Shown here: positions 39,747 to 51,543 of the stretch, one piece after another
Layout: each line of letters opens with the position of its first letter
Position numbering within the stretch: position 1 is the first letter of the stretch
Source: Marisa cornuarietis
Lineage: Eukaryota; Mollusca; Gastropoda; Architaenioglossa; Ampullariidae
Direction of reading: 5' to 3'
Length of the DNA: 64,000 nt
NCBI GenBank assembly: GCA_004794655.1
Contig: SMMW01000001.1
Location: 11,760,501-11,824,500 of the forward strand
The notes under the pieces: model-generated
What the model was told of the DNA's origin: nothing
The model's database searches: none
What the model saw: the letters and a program-made list of their open reading frames with translations, nothing else
Position numbers and translations under genes: made by a program

Positions 39747-41853
39747 CACATACCCTGCTGCAGTGAAAGCTATATTTTCATAAGGCCAGTCAAGGTCAGT
39801 CAAACTGGAACAGAAAATATCATGCAAGTGCAATTTTTAAAATAGGTATAAAATCAATGCCAAATTACTTTTCTATACTTTATGTTGGAATTGTGACAAG
39901 GTAGTATCTTATCTTAAGGTACTATCCGTTCATTAAGAATTGTGGTATAGGTTTATCCTCAAAGCTGCAAAGATCAGACATGACTATATATATATTATGT
40001 TAAATTTCTTAATATTTAAAAATTTAAACAAAAAGGCAGCTGGTGTGTTTTAAACAACTTACACTTTGAAGACTTCCTAAAATATGATTGTCAGCTTACC
40101 TCTTAGAATCCATTTCAAGTGAAACAAAGTAAAAGCACACAAAGTCTTTCCTTTAGCCTCTTTTCATTACTTAAACATAGCTACCACAATATTGAAGCAT
40201 TAAAGTATGCTTCTGATTTATCGCACACATGCTGCCCACAATCTAGATCTTCCTAGTCTTATTGATTGTTGGAAGACAACAGATGGAATGCCTTGCGCAG
40301 TTTTATTGACATAAACTCTTAAACAGACCTTCCATCCTAAAAATCCCATTTGTTTGCTGTTTACTATTTGGGAAAACTAAATGAAAATATGGTCGAAAAA
40401 ATTGTATTTAAATTACACTATTAAATTACAGAAATATTTTCAGCTATTATACAGAGATGTCAAAATATAATAAAATATTACTAAATAAAGCTTTGATCAA
40501 TGAAGCTTTTTCCTGCACAATGGCATAGTGTTTCGAGACAGAAGGGCTGATACAAATTTTCCATTAGTAAATATGAAAACACATTTAATGCACTAAATTG
40601 TTTTGTAAGATCACAGAACACTTAATATTTAAATAAAGAGTTAATGTAATCTCATCACACATCACAACGTTCATTGTCATGTAGAGGGATGAGGTACTCT
40701 CATACATCAGCCATCAATTGGCTCTTTAATCAATAAAGAAAATAATGAAAGAATGATCTATAGTCTACACATTACATGCTGTAATGTACCTGTGTGTTCA
40801 GGTAGGGGTGGGGATGAGAAGGTGATGAGAGAAAGAATGAGCCAGATTATGAATGCTTCCTTTTTTTTTTTGAAGACTGTGATAGCTGCTTGCTACAACC
40901 TTTTGAAACGAATCTGGATGACATTTATTTCCTTCTTTATAACAACTTTGCTTTCTTCCTTTAGGCTATGTGACCTAATTCTTATGGCAGATTCATGCTC
41001 ACGTGTATTAACAGCAGCTTAACTCTTCTCCCATTTAAATTACATAATCCCACTTACAACCTGAAATGTATCTGCTGTATTTTGAGCCATGTCAACTTCA
41101 ATTACAATCTTGCCCACGTAATTACACACATAGTGATAATGATGTGGGTGACCAGGAATTATAGCTTTTCTGTGGTCTGTACTTGTTGTTTAGTCGATGA
41201 AATTATACACACAAAAAATATGCTCGCGTTCTAAAGACACAGAATCCATTTCACCACGAACTTATAAACAGTCTTCTCTATTAATAATTTGTTCCAAAGA
41301 TACTGCCTGCGATCGAGTTTCATACAATTAATATTAAAATGTACTGGTATTTTCAACGTCTGAATTTACACTCAACTTTGCCTCTTCCTCAACAATAATG
41401 TACAATGCATTAATGAAGTAAGTTCTTTACTTTTATTTTTAATAACATTTTCTCTGTGTGTGTGTGTGTTTTCTGCTCAAAGCACAGACCTTCATGAAGA
41501 TCCGTGGCTCAAAGTGTTCAGCAACAGAATGCCTTTGGTGATCTAACAACCGAGTTTGTTGACAGTAACAGCTAGTATCGCTATCACAGTAATAGGTAAT
41601 CAGTGAGCTGTAAACAGATTTTACTGTACAATTATTTATGTTTAATGACAAAGTTTCCATACCACGTGCATTGTTTTGTCTAAAGGAAACAGGAAAAATG
41701 TTATCATGCTTATGGCTACCTCAAGTGCCATTCTCATCCCATCGTCGAAGGAGTCTACGGCAGTTTTGTTGCTATTTTTGATTGGTTCAAAGTTCGACAG
41801 TACACATGTACACTTCCGGTCGTTCGTTCTCTAGTTACTGTTACTACACTTAC
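39747..41853 (-). other. GCC1 5' UTR region and first intron(s)
   Basis: No coding exon found. A minus-strand donor (CG|GTAAGTG, exon end about 41854) could close a non-coding first exon. A second candidate at 40108-40095 reads ATGGATTCTAAGAG|GTAAGC but is out of frame with the next exon, so I treat it as leader or chance. A (TG)n tract lies at 41456-41470. Confidence 0.45.
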
Positions 41854-41955
41854 CGATTAAAACGTGATATATGTGTTGGAGCCTTGCATTAATCATTTTG
41901 GCAGACAGCAAAATACCCAGAGGCCAGCAGAAGCGGTGACACTTGCTTCAGGTGA
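41660..41955. promoter_or_regulatory. Likely bidirectional promoter of GCC1 and SLC35B2
   Basis: Sits between two divergent genes. It carries an E-box CACGTG (41663-41668), an inverted CCAAT box (ATTGG, 41781-41785) and an ETS-type site ACTTCCGGT (41812-41820). Facing donors follow: minus-strand CG|GTAAGTG at about 41854 and plus-strand TTCAG|GTGAGC at 41951. CCAAT plus ETS without a TATA box is usual for housekeeping divergent promoters. Inferred from position and motifs only. Confidence 0.55.
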
Positions 41956-44900
41956 GCCAGCTGCTTCACTTAAAACTTTATAATCGATTCCCTGCAGTTT
42001 AATGATGTGCAAGTGACACACCGTCGCTAGCTAGACGCTGTCAAAGTTGGAAACTTTTTATAACCTAAGCTGTCCGTCATGTCATTCCGTCTTGAAGCTA
42101 CGGTCATTTATGGAAGGTTAAAAAATAAATCAGCCGTAAAGCATGCTGCGGCTGTAATACCAAAGTTAATCGTGTGTGAGCGAGTACAACACCCTTTGCA
42201 TTTTGTTTTGTACTTTAGTTGTACTCTTCCTAACTGCCAGCAAACAGTAGATGTCATGCAGTTTCTTCCTTCAGCTGTGCCTTAATGTGTAACACAGCAA
42301 TAGTTTTTTTAAAATAGTTTTACACAGAATATGTTGATTCAAGCAATTTAGCATGAGGTCACAGATGAGGATTTCTGCCAGGTCTAGGAGGTTTGTCGTT
42401 CATTATGCATTGTGTGTAGAATGTGTAATATGTTATATAACGGGAAAAGGACATGAAAAGGAAAAGACTTTTGACAAATGTTTAGATGTTCTGTATTTAA
42501 AAGTTTATGTTCACTTTAATTTGCTTTTTACAAAATATGTCTCTAGCATCAATAGACTGAAAAAATTGCCAAAATCAACAAGTTTCAGAAGTCTTCTTCA
42601 TTTTTGAATTAATGGTCTTGTTTAGGTTTAGATTAGAAAAGTTCATTTTCCATTATTTAGAAACCTGTGTAAATCATGTAACAGAGCTCTAAATTACCTG
42701 AAGAAAATTTGCCAAAGGAGGTCTGAAGACGTAAACAATTTGAGGTCTGAGAACATGAAAGAGTTTAATTCAGCAGTATCGTTGCACAAAATGTATTATA
42801 AACCAAACATGAAAGTTAATATTTTTTCATTAGTTGTTATTAAATGTCAATGACAGTTTTACATGCATAAAATGTCATGCATAATTAAAGCATCAGGGAT
42901 CGATGCAATGATATATCACAGAGATATATATATATACACCAATGATTAATATATATCTACATTGATATGCATTAATTATATATTTTTTATAAACCCAATA
43001 GTTTGAATGAAGTGCCCGAAAATCTTTAATCATTTTAACTGGAGGTCTGAAAGCCCCTTGCATTCTATGGATTGGAAACGCTGTTAGGATTTTTTTTTTT
43101 TAAGGTCAGTTAAGAATTGTAAATAGTTTGCCCATCATCTGATTAGTTAGTAAGTGAGGACTGAGAAAGAATGAGAACAAAACGTAAAAGCCATTTTTGC
43201 AGTTTTCCATACTGCTAATTTATTATGAAATGTTATAAATTTTGATACAATTAATAACGATTTATACTCAATGTTACATTCATTAACATCAAGGGCAAGA
43301 ATCTAGAGACAGCCTACAGTTTTTAACATTTTAGTGCAATTGACCTTAAAGAAGGCTGAATGCTAGAAATATCCTTAAGTAGAATACAGGCAAAAGTAAG
43401 GCTTATGTAGCTAAAACCTTTCTAAAATGGCAAAATTAATATTTCACTCAGATCAGACATAAGTGATATGAATGTGAGATTTGCAGTTTGATAGCAGTGT
43501 CATATTTTGCAATACATAAATTCAAGACATGGAGATGAAATACTTTGGAAAGTTTTTTTTTATCATTTACAATGATCACATCACTATTATAGTTGTACAG
43601 AATAAAATTAACCAAATAATAGTGAACTGTTGGTGGTTGACAAACATCAAGAAGTGGACAGGCCGCCAGTTAGGAGACCTGCTGAAAGGGGCACAGAATA
43701 GGTCCCAGTGATGAGACTTTACCATGGCTGCATGCATCGCCCCCTCCAATGACTGGTTGGAATTAAGGGAAGGGGGAGAGAAAGAAAGTGCCCTGTACCT
43801 CATAGTCACAATAAAATGGTGGAGACCAGTGTAGTGTAAACACATTATAGGAGGTTAATAACAAAAGGCACTCCATCACAGCATGCACTGGCTCATCCCA
43901 AGGCTGTGTTTTATCCCTGCTTTTGTTTATCATAATTATATACACCAACAGCTCTAACGGCAATCAAAAGGGTCAATATCTTGTCAAATTCTGGGATGAC
44001 ACTGCACTGCTCTCTCTTCTTAGCAGGCCAGTAGATACCCATGGTTTAGCCTTGGAGGAATTTATCACCTGGTGCAATGACAATTTTTTAGAATAATGTG
44101 AGAAGGACCAAAAAGAGATTGTTTTTGATTTCCGTTGGACTTCTCCACCAAATCCCGTAAGTGTCATCCATGACAAGGAGGTGGAAATTGTCCCTGCATT
44201 TAAAAACCTGGGGACCATCTTTGGTAGCAGACTTTGCTGGGATTTCAACGCTCAAGCTGTTGTGAAGAAGGCTCAACAGCACCTTTTTCTTCTCTGGAAG
44301 CTGAAGTCTTTCTGTGTCTCCCAGATATTTTTTCATTTATTGTATAGATCCTATGTAGAGAGCATGCTGTCCTTCTCATTTATCTGTTTTTACAACAGTT
44401 TATCAGTAAAGGGCAAGAGAAGCATACATCGTGTTGTATCCACCAGCTCCAAAGTTATTGGGATAACCCAGAGTGCTCTTCAGACTCTGTATAACAGGCA
44501 GACACTTCTAAAAGTGTCTCAGACTCTTCATGATCACAGGCATGTCCTGTCACGACAATGTTTTCAACTCCCATCTGGCCACCAATTCTGTGTACCTGCA
44601 TGCAGGACCAACAGATCAAGGCTGTCCTTCGTTGTTTCAGCCATGTGACTTCTGAATGTTACTGTATGCAAATGAATGTAGCTCCTATGTAAGCCTGAAC
44701 CATGAATGTATGAGATTCTGTTTGGTGCAGCAGACATGAATATGTGGTGGTATTGTTGTTTTGTTGTTGTGCTTCCTCTAATTGCCCTCTGGGATAAATA
44801 AAGTCTTATAATAACTGTAAGTGTACTACATTGATAATATGATACTTGTTTCAAAACAACAGTTTAGTGATCATTCTGTCACTTATGTTATTGTTAATTT

Positions 44901-46371
44901 TGAAATATGCAGCTTCACTACTTTGATAATTTAAAACTGAGCCTTCTTGCTTTTGACATTCTGCTTTGTGATGTTTATGTACCTAACTGGTGTGTAATGG
45001 TCCTATTTCTGACCTCAGCACTTTATTTTTCAGGACTTTGGAAGAAAGGTAAGTGATTTTTTAAAACAAACTAAAAAGGAAAAGACTGGTGGTTAGCAAA
45101 AAGTATGGCTGGGGAGGGGGGAGTTTCGCGTCATTTTGTTATATTTAAACCATATCCATAGTTTTCATTGTTAATGTTAGTGCAGTGTGAAGATGACATC
45201 AGTTTAAAGGAATAAAAATACAAAAAAGTCTTTAAATTTACTTTTTTAACATTCTGTAGCAAGACTCATGCAGATGAAATAATTTAGCATCTTTGTTTTT
45301 TAAATATTTTGGAATATCCCTAGTGCAAAATTATTTTCGGATGAGCAGCCTTATAGGTGACTTTCAGAAAGTGGAATGTCATCTGCCTCATGAGAATTGT
45401 TTGCATCACCCAACTATACATTTAAGTGGCTTATGAAGACAGACTAGATTGTAATGGTTAAAGGCATGTTAAATAGAAGGTAGTTGCTGCAGAGGTTATC
45501 CGTGAAGATTGCAGTGATTAGCATGCCTGAGCAATACTCTGATCATTTAGGACTTAGATCAATAACAACTGTGCTCTGGTTGGTAGATTTCTTTGCCCGA
45601 GCAATATATGAGCTGCCGCTAGTAGTGTTAGTAGCACTGACTGAAGCTGAGTGCAGGAGTGCTCTGTATAAAAGGTATTTATGCAGAAACAGGATTGGTC
45701 TTAGGACATTTAAAGAACATAAAAAGCTCAGATTTGCTGAAAGATATGTCTAAAATTTTAGAATAAACTTAGATGGATTTTAATAGGAATTAGAGTTATT
45801 TGGATTTGGAGCATTGTAAAAACAGCATGTTCAAGCATTAGAATTATAATGATGCTAGAAACCTTTTTTAAGTTGGGACCATTATTTATGATTGGATTAA
45901 TAGTTTTACCAGTTACTAAACCATATGTCTTAAAGTTCTTTAACAATTTCACAGTTATAACTATATTTGAAAGTGTCACGACCTCTTACTCTGTCCCAGC
46001 GTTTTTTATTTTTTTTTGCGTTTGTGTCATTCTTTCTTTTGCAGTCATTACTGTAGTGGAGCCTTGTAAACTTTACTGCATATATTGGTATCTTAATTTT
46101 TATATGACATTTTTATCCACTGCTTGGCTTCCTGTACCCACTGTTAAATAAAATGACAACAGAAAGCTGAACAATAAAAATGTGCCTCTTGTGTTTTGCT
46201 GTTGGCAGTATTGAATTTGGCTTAGTGTTTCTTTTGTATTATTTTTAACCAGTGCAGCCAGGTTTGATGCTGGATAATGTTGAACACCATTCTACTCTTC
46301 TCTCACCCCAGATCTGAATTAGTCATTGGCTAAGAACTGTGTATGTAACACCAATTCTTTTTTGTCTTTAG
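41952..46371 (+). other. Leader intron of SLC35B2
   Basis: Runs from a possible 5' UTR donor at 41951 to the acceptor before the coding start (AG at 46370-46371). It holds a Rex1-like fragment, TA-rich repeats near 42920-42990, and a possible 15-nt leader microexon at 45034-45048 (cag before, gtaagt after). No other gene. Confidence 0.45.
43690..44830 (+). mobile_element. Rex1-like LINE fragment (SLC35B2 leader intron)
   Basis: Plus-strand RT remnants: SSQGCVLSLLLFIIIIYTN and YLVKFWDDTALLSLL at about 43890-44020. A 155-codon open frame follows at 44181-44648 with IVPAFKNLGTIFGSRLCWD, LFLLWKLKSFCVSQ, SKVIGITQSALQTLY and LPSGHQFCVPACRTNRSRLS. The 3' end reads CCCTCTGGGATAAATAAAG near 44785-44805. 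It is 5'-truncated. The C-terminal layout is the same as in the element at 4.7-6.5 kb, so they are related families. Confidence 0.82.
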
Positions 46372-46378
46372 GTTCAGG

Positions 46379-49300
46379 ATGGCGGTTTTAGCCTCATTGG
46401 TACTATTCTGTGTCCTGGTAATACCAGTCACCATTCTGGGCCAAGCTGCAGACGAAGACCCAGGGGATGTTCCAGATGCCTGGACAGACTTCTGGGTTGT
46501 TCGCCTCACCTTAAACTTGCTTGGCTATGCCACAATCTTTGTACCAGGTTTTTTGTTAATACAGTACTTGAGGAAGATTAAATACAGTGAGACTGCAGGT
46601 GAGTCACTGAAACATTACCCCCCCCCCAACTCCCCAAAAAACCCAAACAAAAAAATATTTCTCTTAATGGTGAAAGTAATAAGTAGTTATAATTATGCCA
46701 CTTATTCTTATTTAAAAGTATGTATGTTATTTTTGCAATGATTTTTTTTCAAATGCTCACAAAACGCTAATTTATTGTAGTCTCATCCATAACTTACCAG
46801 TGTTGCAAAATCATTCATTGGGATCCTAGGTTGGCAATTTTGAAAAGTTCCAGGGAGGCTCAGCCATTTGTTAACTCATGTTAGATTTCCAATAAATGTT
46901 ACAGTATCCATAGTCTTTATCCCACCTCCTAAATAAAACGAAAAAAAATGTGTTTTCAATCATCTTGCATCTTAATTCATGTATCTGTTGACTGTTCATA
47001 TTTTGCTTCTTTTTATCACTTTTTTCACACCGAAGCCAGTAGTTTATATGGCTCCTAATTTTGCATTGTTTACACATGCAGTGTTCATAGCATTGTGTAT
47101 TAAATTCTTTTTGGGAAGTGCTGGGATTCTCTGGTAATTAGGGTGGTAATTATATTGGCTAGAGCAAACCAGTCTGAACCAGTCTGTCCTGGATAGTGCA
47201 TTTGAGTTGTTCACACACCTTAGACATGCTTGGAGATATCAATATATAGCTTTGATTTACCATTGGGTGTGCAACAGTTGGTTGCCTAATGTCACAGCTG
47301 GTTTTAGGGCATAAGCAGTATGTATATCAGATAGCATTGTACTAATATATAGTATATCAATTGACATTGTACTAATATCACATATATATCAGAGCACATT
47401 ATACTAAAATATAGTTTATCAGATCACATTGTACTAATATAAAATAGTATATCAGATGATGTACTAAAATCATATAGTATATCAGATGATGTACTAAAAT
47501 CATATAGTATATCAGATGTTGTACTAATATCATTTAGTATATCAGCAAGTTAACAAAGTATAGTGCCCTGCACCAAAAGATGGGTGATCTATCAACTATT
47601 TCCAGCAATTTAAACTTTAAAGAATTTGAAACTGGAAGCTAATGCAATACAGTCTTCAAGAAGTAGCATTAAATATAATAATAATAGTGAAGATTTGTAT
47701 AGCGCATATTCACACTCTTATATATTTATGCATTTTTATTACAATTTAAAATTGCACAAGTGCTTATATAAATGAAAGTACTGTATCAACAATAGCTTGA
47801 AAAAGTTTTTGGACTGGTATACATTTTGTGTGTGTGTGTTTGTATGAGAATTAGTGAATGGGAGATCATTGGTGAGATTTCTCTGTCAAAAATAAAGACC
47901 ACATTTTCTATGGAATTGAAATAGCATTTTTTTAAGTTGTCATAAAAATTATTATTAAAGCAAGACAGTACATGTTTATTACCAATCCGTGAAAAAGTAA
48001 AACAAAGAAAGCCTGAAACATCCAGTCCAGCAAAACTGTCTGGTGGTACAAGAGGTACCTGCTAGCATTAGCACATGCTTGGCCAAAGCACAGTTACAGA
48101 GCCATCCAATTTGTTTGCTGCATTAATTGACAGGACACCAAGACAAAAAAGCATTTTATCAGCTCACCTTCAATTATTGTGCATCTAACCTCAGGCACTC
48201 TCTTTAAAATTCACCATTAACCACCACCTCAGAGGTCTACATGTGCATTTCATAGACATCTGTTTCAAAGGGACAGCTCCTGGTATATTGATACAAAGTA
48301 AACAACCTATAGGTAGTAGTTTGATGGTATATTGTTGTTGCATTACACTTGACCCTTTTGGTTGGTTCTTCTTCTATTAATGCCTCTATTGACTGATTAT
48401 GCTGACTTTTCTTCATATATTTTCTTGTTGCTTAGTTTTACTGCCCCTTCATCATTATCATTTGCTTTAGTTGCCTCTCAAACGTAACACAAGTAGCAGG
48501 GGGGACAGTTCATGTTTAATGATGTCCTGATTAGAGCGAGTGCTGTGATGTTGCAGGCCCAGGATGCTTGTCCAACATGGCAGTACTATGTGTGTTTGGT
48601 CATGAGAAGGATGTCAGCACCGTGGCAGAGGAGGGTGGCCAGACCATCAGCGCTCAAAAAAAAATGGAAGAGCAACCATTTTCCAAGAGAGCGCTAGTGC
48701 TTTTCGTGTGTTTTCTTGGTCTCCAGGGCTCCTATTTGACTTGGGGCCTGCTGCAAGAGCGCATCATGACGTTTGAATATGGCAAAACAAACAGCAGCAA
48801 TGGAGAGTTCTTTAAAAATTCCCAGTTCCTGGTCTTTGTGAACCGTGTGTTGGCCTTTGTGATTGCCCTGCTAGTAATCTTTTTCCAGCATCAGCCCAAG
48901 CACACTGCCCCATTGTATAAGTACTGCTTCAGCTCTTTCTCCAATATTATGAGCAGCTGGTGCCAGTATGAAGCCCTCAAGTTTGTCAGCTTTCCAACTC
49001 AGGTCAGAGTGATTTGTTGTTAGTATTTTTAATGTTAATTTTAAGTAGAAGCCCATAATTATGTTTTAATGTATATGTCAATAAATTACTTTTGTATGAA
49101 TAAGAGAAAACACATTCAAATTTCTATGGACTGGAGGAAGAATCACTAGATAGACCATTCAAAAAAAATTTCAATAAAATTACAAATTGTAAATTATCAT
49201 AAGAAGAATACATTTAAAAAACAAAAAGGGGGTGTGACGTACCCCTAATTTTCTAGGGGAGGTAATGACAGAGGTATGGAGAGGGTTTGGTTTTACCTGC

Positions 49301-51543
49301 CATCCTTAAACCATGTTTGCTGGCCTATATGCTATGACCTTTTACTTTACCAAATGAAACTTTCACCTTAACTAGGACAAGTAACATACCATTAAGAAAA
49401 ATAGCCTTCAGAATCCTGAGAAATAGCAATCACCTTGTCCAGACAAGCCTGATGTCTCATATATGTTGCTTTAAAATGCCTTACACCGGCATATGTCCTT
49501 TAATGGTTTTGGCTTACATTTAAAACATAAGTGCTTAAAGAGTAACCATATGTAGAAAATATTACCCTCAGTAGCTCTTGAAAGTTTTTTAATGAGCACC
49601 ATGAAACTGGTCTGCAGACACAAAATTAGAACTACTCTGTAACACCAGCTTGTCTGAAGAACTGCAGGTTGTAAAAATTAGCTGTTAGCAAAAGCAAAAG
49701 TAGCTGTCAGGTTCAGTGCAAGAGAAGAACATTACCCATTGTTTTTTGTCATCTTTTTTATTGGTTCAGAAAGTACAGTACATGTTTTAACAATATTGCC
49801 TTTGCAAACTTGTAAAAATGTGCTGCTTGCTTTTCCTATTGAACATCGACACACATTCAACTGTGTAATTACTATCTCTAATGTATAAAGCAGACTGTGG
49901 CAGTTGTGTTTAAGAAAATGTGCTACTTGCTTTTCATATTGGACCTCTACATATATTCAGCTGTGTACTTAGTACCTCTAGTGTATAAAGCAGACTGTGG
50001 CAATTATGTGTGTGTGTGTGGGGGTCTGTTGAGAATTACGTAGAAATCCACTGTTTGTCTGAGTCTCACCAAATTTGATATTCTTTTCATGTACGGCAAG
50101 GTCATAGACTATATTTGGTTAGTTTATATTGATTTGGAGCACAGATATTTATTTTTCTCATTATGTTACTAGTGGCACCAAACAAAACTACAACATACTT
50201 CAACTATGCAGATTATATTTGTATGTTGTAATTTGAGAGCGAGAGTCATAGTAACTGGTACCACACCAAGTTTTCTCTCCCTTTACTAGAGGGAGGAATG
50301 TTTAATCTCTTCCCACTTCCTGTCCTTTGATCTGTTCTGTGAATGCACTCCACTCCAAGAGCCAATCAGGAGATGGTACATCACCCAGGCTATGTGGGTA
50401 CCCTGCAAAATATTACTGGTCACTCTAAATTATAAAAAATATACATAATATAACATAACATGCAGAGCACATTTTGACACCATTTCAAAGAGTCCTCTGT
50501 GAGGAGTGGTGTGGGAAGAAATACAAAGGGTGAGTGAGTGAGCCAAAGAGGTGCATTGGGAGGGGGGCATAGCAGAAATGGTATGCAGCATTTTGCCCCT
50601 TGCCATTTGAACTGACCATTGATGGATCAACAAGGGATTGAACATCAGCCAGGCAATACTGGGTTCCCTTAGTAGAAGGACATAATAGATATTACTGGAT
50701 AAGAGAGGGCACCATTTTGTTTTTGCCCGTTAAAGAAACAGTATAATTCATGCAATGAAAAGGGAAGACAGTGGTTATTGAAGTATAGAAGCTGTTATAA
50801 ACTACTTTTTAGGTTGTAAGTTTATTTTTTTATTTTTCTGAAAACTTGTCTGATGTGTTCTGATTTTTGCACAGGTTCTTGCCAAAGCATCCAAGGTGAT
50901 TCCAGTCATGTTGATGGGGAAGATTGTGTCGAAGAGAACTTATGAGGCATATGAATATATCACGGCTGTCATGATCTCAGTCGGTGTATCCATGTTTTTG
51001 TTAACAAGTCAGGATGCCACACGAAGTAAAGACACTGTCACAACCACTTCAGGACTTGTGATGTTGGTAGGGTATATGCTTTTTGACAGCTTCACTTCCA
51101 ACTGGCAGGGAGAACTCTTTACCCAGTACAAAATGTCCTCCATCCAGATGATGGCTGGCGTCAATCTTTTCTCCTGTCTTCTCACCACAGTATCGCTGAT
51201 TGAGCAAGGAGGCTTCATTGAGGCCTCAGCATTTATGTTTCGACATCCAGACTTTTTTATCCACTCTGTCATCCTCAGCATTTGCTCAGCCACTGGTCAG
51301 CTGTTCATTTTCTACACAATAGCACAGTTTGGTGCGGTCACTTTCATCATCATCATGACTATGCGGCAAGGCTTTGCAATCCTTCTTTCTTGCATCATTT
51401 ATGGCCATCCTGTTACTGTCGTCGGTATCTTGGGCATTGGCATTGTGTTTGCAGCACTTTTTATCCGTATTTATGCGACACAGCAAAAACGTGCACTAAA
51501 ACTGTCTCAAGCAGCCCTGCCTGCTCGAAGTGAGCGAACATAA
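46379..51543 (+). CDS. SLC35B2: Adenosine 3'-phospho 5'-phosphosulfate transporter 1 (Golgi PAPS transporter), 3 coding exons
   Basis: Imports PAPS, the sulfate donor, from cytosol into the Golgi lumen for sulfation of glycosaminoglycans, glycoproteins and tyrosines. Exons: 46379-46598, 48557-49002, 50875-51543 (1335 nt, 444 codons plus stop; human about 432), phases 1 and 0 fitting. It is a multi-pass nucleotide-sugar-transporter-type protein. The first segment (residues 1-20) is signal-like, followed by [20 protein letters not shown]. Exon 2 carries [17 protein letters not shown] and [17 protein letters not shown]. Exon 3 carries [56 protein letters not shown] and [20 protein letters not shown], all diagnostic of SLC35B2 rather than B1 or B3. 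The basic tail ends in SERT. The start follows a leader acceptor at 46370-46371. Intron 1 holds a tandem array and intron 2 a duplication. Confidence 0.96.
47310..47545 (+). repeat. Tandem array, units about 35-42 bp, about 6 copies (SLC35B2 intron 1)
   Basis: Repeats of TAGTATATCAGATGATGTAC TAAAATCATA-type units. The array is most regular at 47440-47545 and decays on the left. Confidence 0.8.
47675..47765 (-). mobile_element. CR1/L2-like 3' end fragment
   Basis: On the minus strand it reads ATGCGCTATACAAATCTTC followed by ACTATTATTATTATA, the common 3' end of CR1/L2-like elements. Very short copy in SLC35B2 intron 1. Confidence 0.55.
49814..50012 (+). repeat. Direct duplication, about 101 bp x 2 (SLC35B2 intron 2)
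   Basis: The unit starting AAAATGTGCTGCTTGCTTTT at 49814 repeats at about 49915 with roughly 15% divergence. Both copies end in GTATAAAGCAGACTGTGGCA. The second runs into a TG tract. Confidence 0.82.

Noticed and set aside
40094..40109. ATG GAT TCT AAG AG|GTAAGC on the minus strand as the first coding exon of GCC1
   Set aside because: Good donor, but joining it to the exon at 39.75 kb puts the known MDRASRND frame out of phase; more likely leader sequence or chance.
45849..46151. Hydrophobic 100-codon ORF as an extra exon of SLC35B2
   Set aside because: T-rich DNA gives hydrophobic codons in any frame; the transporter's start at 46379 already matches the family N terminus.
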